In this document: positions 10,696 through 20,127 of the stretch, piece by piece
Position numbering within the stretch: position 1 is the first letter of the stretch
Layout: each line of letters opens with the position of its first letter
Notes under the pieces: generated by a model
What the model saw: the letters and a program-made list of their open reading frames with translations, nothing else
Databases searched by the model: none
What the model was told of the DNA's origin: nothing
Translations under genes and position numbers: made by a program
NCBI GenBank assembly: GCA_944368925.1
Contig: CALVXG010000011.1
Coordinates: 17,083 to 81,082, forward strand
Direction: 5' to 3'
DNA from: an uncultured Clostridia bacterium
GTDB taxonomy: Bacteria; Bacillota; Clostridia; Christensenellales; Borkfalkiaceae
DNA length: 64,000 bases

Positions 10696-11880
10696 TTATA
10701 CGATCAGCTTTTTCCACATTCCGCTGTCCTTCTCTTCCTGCATAAAATAGGCCAGCAGCGTCCAACCGTAAAACGGATTCAGCCCGCATCCCGCTCCGTT
10801 GGCGGCATAATACTCCCTGTCCCCCGAACGCCGCACAAGTTCTTCCGTCTTTTCGATGATCGCCTGCGCGACGATATCATATCCGTACCGAAGACACCCT
10901 TGCACGATCATCCAGTTCGTAGGCACCCATACGTTCGATCTCCAACAACATCCCAGATCGAACGGCAAAGGCTGCGACGTACCAAACGACGTGTCCGCCG
11001 ACTGCACCGTTACGGGATACTCCGACCAGAATTCCTTCGGATTTAAAAGATGCCGCGTTACCAGCTTTTCCGCCTGCTCACGCCCGGCGATCCCCGCCCA
11101 CATAGGCATAAATCCCGCTGCGCTCTTGTACCCGATCGTCTCTTCCTTCCAGACTTCGTTCAGTCTCGCCCCGGGCATGACGTATTTGCTCTCTTCATTT
11201 CTGCCTGCCCGCACGTTTCTGTCAAAATAAAAGCTCTTGTCTTCCTTCCATAAAGTACGGTTGATCTTCTCCGCATGTTCGCGCGCATAGCGGCGGAAAA
11301 GCTCCGCCCGCTCAGTATCGGAAAACATTTCGCACATCTCGGCATACGCCCTGCATTCGACCGTGAGATAACTGTTCAGATCTGCCCCTTCACAGAAAAA
11401 ATCACCCCAATAACCCGCCCGCTCATGCTGGTTATCCATGCCGCTGTGCGGAGAACTCATCCATTCGCTCAGTCCGTTCCCGTCCTGGTCCATCGGCCCA
11501 AGCCAGTAACGCAGATATTTTTCGAGGCGCCCCATCCGATCTTCATTCAAGATCCATTCCCGCTCCCCGTAAAACCGGATCACGAGCAAACATATCTGGC
11601 ATAAAAAAGGCTTCACGTGCTCTCTCTGCCAGGGCCCCGCCCCGATCGGAACATGCCGCGCAATAAACCCGTCCTCTTCCATGTGTTCGAGAAAAATCAC
11701 CACGCCGTTCCGTATGTATTCCGAATCGTATCCGCAATGAATCTGCACAAGACTTTCAAAATACTGGTCCCAATCGTAAAGCGTATTGTAGCTGTACCCA
11801 GAAAAATATTTCAGACCCGTCTTTGCATCTTCGTGCACTGCGTTCTTCATCTTTTCCCGTATTCTCCCGATATCCGCCAT
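10696..11880 (-). CDS. Cytoplasmic GH63/GH37-like (alpha/alpha)6 glycoside hydrolase
   Basis: 394 residues, no signal peptide. The sequence has the YDWDQYFESL opening, WMSSPHSGMDNQHERAG and AGYWGDFFCEGADLNSYL in the middle, and a late RSNVWVPTNWMIVQGCLRYGYD segment. This series is typical of trehalase, glucosidase and mannosylglycerate-hydrolase-like six-hairpin enzymes (GH37/GH63). It probably acts on an imported oligosaccharide. The gene ends 20 nt before the URO-D-like gene and starts 29 nt after the GH3 gene, in the same operon. The family assignment is by motif pattern; the sugar specificity cannot be told. Confidence 0.78.
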   Translation of the reverse strand: MADIGRIREKMKNAVHEDAKTGLKYFSGYSYNTLYDWDQYFESLVQIHCGYDSEYIRNGVVIFLEHMEEDGFIARHVPIGAGPWQREHVKPFLCQICLLVIRFYGEREWILNEDRMGRLEKYLRYWLGPMDQDGNGLSEWMSSPHSGMDNQHERAGYWGDFFCEGADLNSYLTVECRAYAEMCEMFSDTERAELFRRYAREHAEKINRTLWKEDKSFYFDRNVRAGRNEESKYVMPGARLNEVWKEETIGYKSAAGFMPMWAGIAGREQAEKLVTRHLLNPKEFWSEYPVTVQSADTSFGTSQPLPFDLGCCWRSNVWVPTNWMIVQGCLRYGYDIVAQAIIEKTEELVRRSGDREYYAANGAGCGLNPFYGWTLLAYFMQEEKDSGMWKKLIV

Positions 11881-11909
11881 CAGACTTTCCTCTCTTTATG
11901 CCCTTATAC

Positions 11910-13892
11910 TTACGTCAGTTCCCGCGCATTCTCGTACGTCACCCGTCCCCGCAGGCGTATATCGCGCGAGGATGCCCCGATATACACGTCATACGTCCCG
12001 CCGAACGTGTGCCAAGCCCCCAATGACGGCACGTATACGGCAAGATCTTCCCACTTGAGATCAAACGAAAATTCCTCTTCTTCGCCCGCCCGAATTTTCT
12101 TTTTGCCAAATGCTTTGAGCTCTTTTTCCGGCATCGCCATGCGGCACGACTTGTTTCCCGTATAAACCTGCACGATCTCCGCTCCGTCCATCTTACCTGC
12201 GTTTCTTACTTTGAACGTGATACGCACCCCTCCCTCCTTGGGAGAAATGCAAAGATCCGAATATACGTACTCGGTATAACTCAACCCGTATCCGAATTCG
12301 CACAGCGGCTGCTTGCGCTTCGTATCGTAATAACGGTATCCCGTCAATATCCCCTCCGAATACAACGTCACATTGTCAAATTCATGTTCCGATTCAAAAG
12401 CAGGTATCTCCGAAATATTTGCGGGAAATGTTTCCGCGAGCTTGCCCGACGGATTGACCGCGCCCGTAAGAACGTTTACGAGTGCTTCCCCGCCCAAATC
12501 GCCCGCGTACCACTGCATCAGGATCGCTTTCGCCCTGCGCCAAAACAGCCTCAGATCGACCGCACTCCCCGCCTGCACCACCACGATGACGTTTTCATTG
12601 TTCCTCAACACATAATCGAGCACCTGCAGCATGTTATTCATCATCCCGAGATCCGTACGGTTGAACGTTTCACGTTCCAGATTGTGCTGGTTTCCTATAA
12701 AGAACAACACAGCATCCGCATCTCGGCTCGCACTTACTGCTTCGTTGAGCAGCGCCCCGTCCAGCAATATGCTTGCAGAATCATATCCCCTGCAATATTT
12801 CAGTTCAAAATTTCCCTGCGCAAATTTTTCCAGACAACTATATGCAGATACATACTCGCTCTGTACATGCGCGCATCCACCGCCCTGGTAAGCAGGAATC
12901 TTCGCCAGCTCCCCGATCACCGCAATCTTTTTATACGTTTTGGCCGCGATCGGCAAAATACCGCCTTCATTTTTCAGCAGCGTAATGCTTTCCTCGGCAA
13001 TCTCCCGAGCAAGAGCCCGCCTCTTTTCGTACGCATACCCTTTCGCTTTCTTCGCCTTTGTATATTTCTCTGCAAACCGCAGCATATGTTCTGCCGCCCT
13101 GTCCAGATATTCTTTGGGCAAGTTACCTGAAGCAAGCGCTCCCTTTATTTCCGCCCTCCTGTCACAGGCAGGAGCAGGCATTTCCAAATCCACCCCCGCT
13201 TTCAACGAATTGACACGGTTGTGTATTGCTCCCCAATCAGATACGACTAACCCTTCATATCCCCATTCCTGCCGCAAAACCTTTTGCAGCAGGAATTCGT
13301 TTTCGCAGCAGTATATGCCGTTGAGACGGTTGTACGCCGCCATGACCGCCGCAGGCGCCGACTTTTCTATGACTTTTTCGAACGCCTTTAAATAGATCTC
13401 CCGCAAAGTCCTCTCGTCTACTTCCGAGTTGCGCCCGAACAAAGTGCCGATCTCAGTATTATACGCGGCAAAATGCTTGACACATGCCGCAACACCCGTA
13501 CTCTGCACGCCCTGCACAAACGCCGCCGCAAGCTCTGCCGTCAGACAGGGATCTTCCGAATAATATTCAAAATTCCTGCCGCACAACGGCGTTCTCTTGA
13601 TGTTGATCGCGGGCGCAAGCAGCATATCCACCTTTTTTTCGGCACACTCGTCCCCGATATATTCTCCAAGTTTCTCCGCCAAGCCGCAATTCCATGTCGC
13701 CGCCACCGCCGCTTCGCATGGATAACATACCGTGTCTCCGCCTTCCCAAACCCGTACCCCGTTCGTTCCGTCCGCTAAATACGCCGACGGTATACCAAAT
13801 TCGGGAATCTCATTGGTACGGGACATCGAATACCCCGTTATGAGATCGATCTCTCTGTCCGTATCGAGGTCTTTTGCGCTGATCTTTTTCAT
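11910..13892 (-). CDS. Glycoside hydrolase family 3 (beta-glucosidase/beta-xylosidase-like)
   Basis: 660 residues. I chose the ATG at 13892 because it overlaps the upstream stop as ATGA. The N-terminal GH3 barrel has GRNFEYYSEDP, the substrate-binding pair KHFAAYN (K139-H140) and the nucleophile in VVSDWGA (D219). The C-terminal alpha/beta sandwich has a loop with ERETFNRTD that should carry the acid/base glutamate, and LCEFGYGLSYTEY leads into a fibronectin III-like C-terminal domain. There is no signal peptide, so it is a cytoplasmic exo-acting enzyme working on oligosaccharides brought in by the ABC transporter of the same operon. The order of domains and the length are normal for the family. 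Confidence 0.93.
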   Translation of the reverse strand: MKKISAKDLDTDREIDLITGYSMSRTNEIPEFGIPSAYLADGTNGVRVWEGGDTVCYPCEAAVAATWNCGLAEKLGEYIGDECAEKKVDMLLAPAINIKRTPLCGRNFEYYSEDPCLTAELAAAFVQGVQSTGVAACVKHFAAYNTEIGTLFGRNSEVDERTLREIYLKAFEKVIEKSAPAAVMAAYNRLNGIYCCENEFLLQKVLRQEWGYEGLVVSDWGAIHNRVNSLKAGVDLEMPAPACDRRAEIKGALASGNLPKEYLDRAAEHMLRFAEKYTKAKKAKGYAYEKRRALAREIAEESITLLKNEGGILPIAAKTYKKIAVIGELAKIPAYQGGGCAHVQSEYVSAYSCLEKFAQGNFELKYCRGYDSASILLDGALLNEAVSASRDADAVLFFIGNQHNLERETFNRTDLGMMNNMLQVLDYVLRNNENVIVVVQAGSAVDLRLFWRRAKAILMQWYAGDLGGEALVNVLTGAVNPSGKLAETFPANISEIPAFESEHEFDNVTLYSEGILTGYRYYDTKRKQPLCEFGYGLSYTEYVYSDLCISPKEGGVRITFKVRNAGKMDGAEIVQVYTGNKSCRMAMPEKELKAFGKKKIRAGEEEEFSFDLKWEDLAVYVPSLGAWHTFGGTYDVYIGASSRDIRLRGRVTYENARELT

Positions 13893-15118
13893 TCTGCTCC
13901 GGTCAACTCCTCTCTCGCAATTTCTACCCACCGTGAAGCATTGCGCGGATTATGCCCCAACGTGTGATTGTCTTTCATGATGATCTCCAAATGGCACCCC
14001 TCCGCACGGGCATGCCCGATCTTCGTCCGCAGTTCTTCACGCGCCGCCTCTTCGTTCATCTGCGGCGTCGCAAGATAACTCGGACTCGGCTTTAAACTGA
14101 ATATATACCGATCCTGCAGGTTCTCCGCCATCTTCTTGCTGTCCGCCCAGTGCGATACGCTCACGCGCCTGAGATTCGGGATCCTCTTTACGATATCCCA
14201 TCTGTTGTCCAGCGGTTCACAGCACCCGTAACAATTCAGTCCGAACCGCCCGGCAATCTTTAACTGATAAGGAAATACAAATTCCTCGAACATTGCGGGC
14301 GACACCGACACCGTTTCCTGGCTTTCCGTAAATCCCCACATATCCTTTAAAAGCACTTTCCCTTCCGCCTTCGGCGCAAGACTCTCCGTAAACCCGAAAC
14401 CGCCGCTCCCTACGTACGTGTTTCCCGTATTCTGCGACAAAAGACCGTTCTCTTCCAGATAATCCAGCATCCGCAGCGTCCCTTCGCACAGAAAATTCAT
14501 CAGCGCGTGCAATTCGTCCGGATTATCGTACATGTCCAGCATGAAATTTTCCAGACCGCGCAGATCGATCGCTACGTTCGACAGACCCAGACTCCACCAC
14601 CAGTTCGCCTTGTATCCCACTTTCAGAATCCCATCAAAGACGTCGTGCGCCATCTCCGTCACTTTTCCGATCGTCTCGTAATCCATCCTGATCTCGGGAT
14701 AATGCATCTTCGCCATTTTCGAATAATCGTCCAGCGCCGCTTCCGCCTTGTACGAACCGTTCTCGCCCGATACCATGTGATGACTCGCCAGTCCCCACCC
14801 CGTATTCGTATGATAGTTCGCCACATAGACCGTATCGTCGATCACCTTGTCGTCCTTAAGCACGGTGGCACTGTGTATGTCCCTGCGCAGCATAAATTCC
14901 CAAAACCGCGCCAGACCGTCTTCACACTCAAAACTCTTCGCGGGAAATATCTCGTTCCACCCGTTTTCGGGATCGCACAAAATCATCGGCCTCGCACCCT
15001 TCTTCAAATCGTTGTGCGCCTGCCATGCCCTCGCTTTCTCCGCGTTTTCTTCCGTATGCGCAAGCTCCGCAACCTTGTGCGCAAGCTCCCTCAATATCCG
15101 CTTATCTCTTTCTTCCAT
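13889..15118 (-). CDS. Uroporphyrinogen-decarboxylase-like protein, second copy
   Basis: 409 residues, a longer and more divergent member than the one at 9617. A helical N-terminal extension precedes the barrel. Recognisable parts are NWWWSLGLSNVAIDLRGLENFMLDMYDNPDELH, VSPAMFEEFVFPYQLKIAGRFGLNCYGCCEPLDNRWD and the ending MKDNHTLGHNPRNASRW. Cys and Glu in YGCCEP stand where the MtaA-type metal site is expected. The start lies 17 nt inside the upstream surface-protein gene and the stop overlaps the GH3 start, so it is firmly in the operon between two glycan genes. Substrate and reaction are unknown; a methyltransferase role is an inference from the superfamily. Confidence 0.78.
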   Translation of the reverse strand: MEERDKRILRELAHKVAELAHTEENAEKARAWQAHNDLKKGARPMILCDPENGWNEIFPAKSFECEDGLARFWEFMLRRDIHSATVLKDDKVIDDTVYVANYHTNTGWGLASHHMVSGENGSYKAEAALDDYSKMAKMHYPEIRMDYETIGKVTEMAHDVFDGILKVGYKANWWWSLGLSNVAIDLRGLENFMLDMYDNPDELHALMNFLCEGTLRMLDYLEENGLLSQNTGNTYVGSGGFGFTESLAPKAEGKVLLKDMWGFTESQETVSVSPAMFEEFVFPYQLKIAGRFGLNCYGCCEPLDNRWDIVKRIPNLRRVSVSHWADSKKMAENLQDRYIFSLKPSPSYLATPQMNEEAAREELRTKIGHARAEGCHLEIIMKDNHTLGHNPRNASRWVEIAREELTGAE

Positions 15119-17849
15119 TTTTCTTCTTCCTCAGAACATACACCGCCGCAACGGCAATCGCTCCCGCCGCACATACGGAAAGCACTACGATCCCCGCAAT
15201 CAGAAAACCGTCCGCCGCTCCTCTTCCAGAAAGATCGGCCTGCTGCACGGGTACCCTTTCCCACTTCGCATACAAAACCATGTCGTCCGAAACCGTGTCT
15301 TCCGCAATGTCCCAGCTCTGCGTCAGCGCCGCGTCCGTATACCACCCGAGAAACGTATATCCCGCCCTCGTCGGCATCGTGTGAATCACTACCGGATCCC
15401 CGTAATGCACACTCTTGTCCAAAATCCCTTCCGCTCCGTTCGTCTCGAACGATACCGTCTTGAGATCTCCCAGCCAATACGCATACAATACGATGTTCTG
15501 ATCGGAGACGGGTGTCGAAAAATCATACGGACGCAGATGACCTTTGTCATAGTACCAGCCCGCAAAATAATAGTTCGGCTTTTTCGTCCCGTCGATCTGC
15601 GGATCCGTGAACAGCCCGCCGTAATCCGCCGTCTGCCCTTCCAGCGTGTATCCCTCCACACCCGTATCAAAGGTGACCGAATAACGGTTGACCTGCCACT
15701 TCGCGTAAAGGATCACGTCGTCTGCCGCCTTCTGCCAGTCGTACTGCACCGTAAACGCTTCGTCACTGTACCAGCCTTCAAACGTGTACCCGCGCCGCAC
15801 CGGATCCGAAGGACGTGCAAACGGCTCGCTCTCCGAACTTATCGGATCGTACGTAACGTCCGCACCGTTCATAACAAACGACATCGTGAAAGCATTCGAC
15901 GTCGTCACTTCCAAAGGCGTCCCCGCCTCCGAAGCAAGATACTGATTCGTCTGCTTATATCTCGGATAAATATAATATTTCGTGTTCTTTTCCAGCCCGG
16001 AAAAAACCCTGCCGCTCGTCCACGCGTCGGGCACCTGCCCCGCATCCGCCGTGATCGCGTATTCGTACAATCCGGACGCGTCCTCTTTGAGACGTATGAA
16101 CTGCCCGCCTACAAATTCCGCTTCGGGCGCTTCTTCGGGAGCTGCCTTTGTCGACGTGTTGACCGGCATCAGCGTCAGCTCCGGATGCACGTTTTCATTG
16201 CTCTCCGCACGGATCCGAAGTTCGAACGTCACGTATACCTTCGTCCCGTAATTCTGCAGGTACGTCTTCCCCCAGTTGATCGGCGACGGCGGACTGCACG
16301 GCTCGTCGCCCTGCCCAATCGCCGTCACAACCGTAGAGTCGTCGTTAAACTGAATCGTAATCCGATCCAGATCTTCCGTCGACGCATACGCCGCAACACT
16401 CGTCTGACGGAAATCCGGATTATAGCTGAACCCGTTGTCCGGCCCGTTCCAGTTCGCAATTCCCAGCCCCGTGTTACTGAAATATGTAAAAATATACGCA
16501 TTCTGCGCCGTCTCGTCCAAAGGTACGTCGTACGGGGAAGCACTCAGACGGATCCCCACATAATGCAGGGCAGATATGCCGCTGATATGAAACTGAAGAT
16601 TGATAATCTCGTTTAAGTCGAAACCCTGCGTCGAAGTGATCCGCTCCCGGGTAGACCGCTCCGCCGTTCCGTATGCAAAACGCGCATCATTGAAAATGAA
16701 TGTCGCCGTTCCATCATCGTTCTGTCGAACAGTCGCGCCGTTGAGCGTCTCAAATCCGTTCGCCGATGCGGGCACGATCCGCTCTTCCGCACATTCCGAC
16801 AGTCCGAGCTTTCCTGCCGACATATCCATGGTAAACATAAACTCATACCCGTCCGTTCCTCCCGCAGGCACGGCAAAAGGACGACTGAAACTTGTGTATC
16901 CATTATTTTCAAAAGAAAATGCAAATCTCTCCCCGTTCGCGGTCAGATTGACCTTGATCGGTTTCATGCAATCTGTCAGCTTCAGCGCGTTGCCCGTCAC
17001 TTCCGTAAGTACGCCTTCCCCGCTTCTGACCGTCACCGTCCCGTCCGGTATCGTGATCTGCCCTTCGACCGCATATGCGCCTTTCCGGTATACGAACGTA
17101 TAATTGCCCGACTGTGCGTTTTCCGCACTCAGCGTCGCCGAAAACCCTTGCGCAAGATCGATCTTTTCCGTCCGCACCGCCTGTATCGCCTCCGCGCCGT
17201 TCAATACGAACGAATCGGACGAAACACTTTCCTTTTCGCCTCCCATCCCGCCGATCTGCCAGCCCCCTTCTTCGATGGACAGAGGCATCGCGTTCAGCTT
17301 CAGAGAATGAATGTAAACAAACCCCGCCCACACGTCCATACTCGCAAGCGGATTGTAAATCGCGATCGTATTTTCGCCCGCAGCCAGTTCGAGTGTAACC
17401 GAAGTCGTCATCAGAGGCCCCTTCCTATTGTTCGTGTCGATGCCGCCTTCCCACTCGCCCCGCGCAAAATCATGCATGACGATCTCCGAAGAATCGTTCG
17501 CACACACGGCGATCGGGATATTTTCGTTGATGCCTACCTGCACGAAATATTCCAGCGTCAGCGTGTACATGCCCGCACCCGCCGTGCGGATATGCGACTC
17601 AAACCTGTAACTCGTATCCACCAACGCATCATAAAATTTCAGCGTCTTTGTCCCTTCCTCCGTCAGAACAGGCATATCGTTCACGCTGCCGTTTGTATAG
17701 GAATTTGCCGCATGATCGGCGGTCACCGTTTCGCCTGCATTCGCATATATACCCGTCCATTCCACGGCCGCCAGCGCATACAAACCGGCCGATACCGAAA
17801 CGGATATGACCAGACAAATCATGATAACAAGACTGATGATCTTTTTCAT
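15102..17849 (-). CDS. Secreted membrane-anchored protein with Listeria-Bacteroides repeats
   Basis: 915 residues from the ATG at 17849, which follows AATGAGGAGAATAAA. It has a signal peptide (about 1-27), a beta-sandwich binding-like domain (about 30-180), and two large domains of unknown family (about 190-560, with HYVGIRLSASPYD and DLDRITIQFNDDS). Three Listeria-Bacteroides repeats follow (GYTFEGWYSDEAF, YYFAGWYYDKGH, GYTFLGWYTDAAL), each closing with LYAKW or LYAYW. A final helix is followed by RKKKNGRKR. It is likely a cell-surface glycan-binding or spacer protein. The middle domains look like those of the first gene of this operon (25230-26744). Confidence 0.82.
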   Translation of the reverse strand: MKKIISLVIMICLVISVSVSAGLYALAAVEWTGIYANAGETVTADHAANSYTNGSVNDMPVLTEEGTKTLKFYDALVDTSYRFESHIRTAGAGMYTLTLEYFVQVGINENIPIAVCANDSSEIVMHDFARGEWEGGIDTNNRKGPLMTTSVTLELAAGENTIAIYNPLASMDVWAGFVYIHSLKLNAMPLSIEEGGWQIGGMGGEKESVSSDSFVLNGAEAIQAVRTEKIDLAQGFSATLSAENAQSGNYTFVYRKGAYAVEGQITIPDGTVTVRSGEGVLTEVTGNALKLTDCMKPIKVNLTANGERFAFSFENNGYTSFSRPFAVPAGGTDGYEFMFTMDMSAGKLGLSECAEERIVPASANGFETLNGATVRQNDDGTATFIFNDARFAYGTAERSTRERITSTQGFDLNEIINLQFHISGISALHYVGIRLSASPYDVPLDETAQNAYIFTYFSNTGLGIANWNGPDNGFSYNPDFRQTSVAAYASTEDLDRITIQFNDDSTVVTAIGQGDEPCSPPSPINWGKTYLQNYGTKVYVTFELRIRAESNENVHPELTLMPVNTSTKAAPEEAPEAEFVGGQFIRLKEDASGLYEYAITADAGQVPDAWTSGRVFSGLEKNTKYYIYPRYKQTNQYLASEAGTPLEVTTSNAFTMSFVMNGADVTYDPISSESEPFARPSDPVRRGYTFEGWYSDEAFTVQYDWQKAADDVILYAKWQVNRYSVTFDTGVEGYTLEGQTADYGGLFTDPQIDGTKKPNYYFAGWYYDKGHLRPYDFSTPVSDQNIVLYAYWLGDLKTVSFETNGAEGILDKSVHYGDPVVIHTMPTRAGYTFLGWYTDAALTQSWDIAEDTVSDDMVLYAKWERVPVQQADLSGRGAADGFLIAGIVVLSVCAAGAIAVAAVYVLRKKKNGRKR

Positions 17850-17859
17850 TTTATTCTCC

Positions 17860-20127
17860 TCATTGTCCCAAAGAGCGTCGGAATCCGCATGCACAGAAAA
17901 CTTTTTCCGTTTCGTTTTCCGTATATTCCGTCTCGCTTTCCGTAAATTTCAGGTCTTTCGCGCGCAATACGTAAACTCCGCCACATTCCGTTTTAAAGCG
18001 GATCACTTCGTCCCTGCTTTCAAAAACTTTTTCACCCGCTTCAATTAAAACTGTATTTCCTGCCCCGTACGGATTAAATATCCTGCATTCCTTGCCGTGT
18101 TCCGACACGATCTTAACAAATTTCGCCTGGAACGCCTGAAAATCAAATTCACTCTCCACAACAAATCCGCCCGACGCGTGCAATCTGAATTTCGCCACAC
18201 TGCCCCGCTCTCCCAAACAGACCGCCGGAAATACCCTTATAACCCCGTCGTAACTTTGCAGCATCGTTTCGTTCAGTGCTGTGATCAGATTCCCCGAAAA
18301 TTCATATTTGCAGTTTCCGTCCGTACCAATACCATTCCTGAATACCTGCGACTTTGCTATCTGCCACTTCAGACATTCCCGCGCATCGTCCGCAAGCCCC
18401 AGCCGCGCCGCCCAGATCGAAGAATTATCCCACGTGATACACGCAAGCAACTCGTCCCTGCCGATGCGATATATATAATTGTTCACGATCTCATTGTAAA
18501 ATTCTTTGCCGTTCCCCAACAAATTGTACGGATATACAAGTTCCAGACAAGGATCGTCCCAGTTTGATCTCGGATAATTCAAGCCACCGTCTCCCGCAAG
18601 AAAACGCTTCGGATATCCTCCCATCGAAAAGGGCATCAGGTTTTGCAGAATCTCTTTGTACTCTGCCGCATCCTGCCCTTCACGCTCCATCCAGGCAATC
18701 ACCTTCGGCAACAGGGCACGCAGAGCCCCCAAAGACGTTACGGGATTTCCGATTTTTACATACGATTCGCGCGCATTCGACACACCAGGCCTGATCTCGT
18801 ATACCCCATCTTCCCTGCGCGTCAGCTCATGACTGATCGCAAACCGCAGAACTTTGTGCGCAAACGGAATCGCCTGGTCCCGCAAATACGTCTCGTCGCC
18901 GCAATACTCGCAGTATTCGAACATTTTCAGAGCAATTTCTTCCCCCGTACAGTTGATGAACTCCGCAACCACCGCACCGGGAGAATTTTCACAGAACGAC
19001 CGCCTGCCGTCCCAACACATTGTCTCCGGAACGACCAAACCCTCGCAAGACGGATATTTTTTCCGCGTATCCTGCTCGATTTTGGCGGCGTTTTTCAGAT
19101 ACAGATCAAACTGCGCCTTCCACAACCCGCCGTTGCCGCACGCGTTCAGCCAGCCGTACACGCAGCGCTGGTTATACCACCAGTACGCCACCGCCCAGGT
19201 GATCCCATCGTCCCCGTGACTGCGGAATACGCCCGTTATGAAATGCAGAGGATTTTTCCCGAACATGCCGCACGCCAGAATATATTTGGATAGATAGTAC
19301 ATATTTTCAATATAATCCGACCCTTCCGAATGGTTCACTATGTACGAAGCATTCCAAAAATCCGCCCAGAATTTTTCCGATCTTTGTTTCAGATCCGTAA
19401 AATCTTCTTCCAGCATGCGCAGACATACCGTTCGCGTATCTTTCCCTGAAAAGGCGGACGGATTTGCAATCTTTACGCGATATCTCTGCGCCCCGCAGAA
19501 ACTGACTTGCCATCCGTCCCGCTGCACACGCACCCCGTCGAGCGCAACGCCGAGCGTATACCCGAATACCGTTTCGTCTGCAATATCCTCGTATTCGTCC
19601 ACGCCCTGCTGCCCCGCGCCTGAAGACGACGCCCGCCCGAGCATCGGAATTTCTCCCTCCGACTCGTCTCGGAAATGCACCCAGTCCTGCGGATTTTTTA
19701 CGCACCGTTTCCAACGGAAATCGTTCTGAAAAAGGCATGACGTATCCCAGCCGCTCAGTCCAACCGACGTGACAATCCCTTTGCGGCAGTCGGTGACTTC
19801 TATCTCCATCGCCTCGCCTGCACCGTAAACGCAGAAAGTCACTCCGCACTCATAATCAATCCGCAGTCTGCCTTTGTACAGATCCAGCACCGTACGGCTC
19901 CCGCCATTTAGCTCCGCATCGATCCGCACCGTACCGCTTGACATCTGCGCCTGAGGAGACGCGTCTGCGTTCGTTACCTGCAATACGAGCGCGCCTCCTT
20001 CCTGCCAGACACAGGCCCCCAGTACGCCCGTTCCCACAAGCGCACAGTCATCCCTGCTTTCGATCCTGCCGCCGAACACTACGTTGTGCCGCGCAAGATA
20101 TTTACCTATATCCAGATCGGTATTCAT
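17860..20127 (-). CDS. Cytoplasmic DUF5703/GH95-like six-hairpin enzyme
   Basis: 755 residues without a signal peptide. The start overlaps the upstream stop as ATGA. The N-terminal beta-domain (LVGTGVLGACVWQEGGALVLQVTNADA) matches the style of DUF5703 and GH95 proteins. The helical part has the series GMFGKNPLHFITGVFR, ITWAVAYWWYNQR and VVPETMCWDGRRSF, which parallels the catalytic half of the secreted protein at 2952-7118. It is therefore probably a retained, intracellular relative acting on shorter fragments of the same glycan. Catalytic residues cannot be fixed from sequence alone. Its stop lies 10 nt before the next start. Confidence 0.75.
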   Translation of the reverse strand: MNTDLDIGKYLARHNVVFGGRIESRDDCALVGTGVLGACVWQEGGALVLQVTNADASPQAQMSSGTVRIDAELNGGSRTVLDLYKGRLRIDYECGVTFCVYGAGEAMEIEVTDCRKGIVTSVGLSGWDTSCLFQNDFRWKRCVKNPQDWVHFRDESEGEIPMLGRASSSGAGQQGVDEYEDIADETVFGYTLGVALDGVRVQRDGWQVSFCGAQRYRVKIANPSAFSGKDTRTVCLRMLEEDFTDLKQRSEKFWADFWNASYIVNHSEGSDYIENMYYLSKYILACGMFGKNPLHFITGVFRSHGDDGITWAVAYWWYNQRCVYGWLNACGNGGLWKAQFDLYLKNAAKIEQDTRKKYPSCEGLVVPETMCWDGRRSFCENSPGAVVAEFINCTGEEIALKMFEYCEYCGDETYLRDQAIPFAHKVLRFAISHELTRREDGVYEIRPGVSNARESYVKIGNPVTSLGALRALLPKVIAWMEREGQDAAEYKEILQNLMPFSMGGYPKRFLAGDGGLNYPRSNWDDPCLELVYPYNLLGNGKEFYNEIVNNYIYRIGRDELLACITWDNSSIWAARLGLADDARECLKWQIAKSQVFRNGIGTDGNCKYEFSGNLITALNETMLQSYDGVIRVFPAVCLGERGSVAKFRLHASGGFVVESEFDFQAFQAKFVKIVSEHGKECRIFNPYGAGNTVLIEAGEKVFESRDEVIRFKTECGGVYVLRAKDLKFTESETEYTENETEKVFCACGFRRSLGQ

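Noticed and set aside
9617-15118. Haem biosynthesis role (hemE) for the URO-D-like genes
   Set aside because: The true HemE signature at the N-terminus is missing, lengths differ and the context is glycan use.
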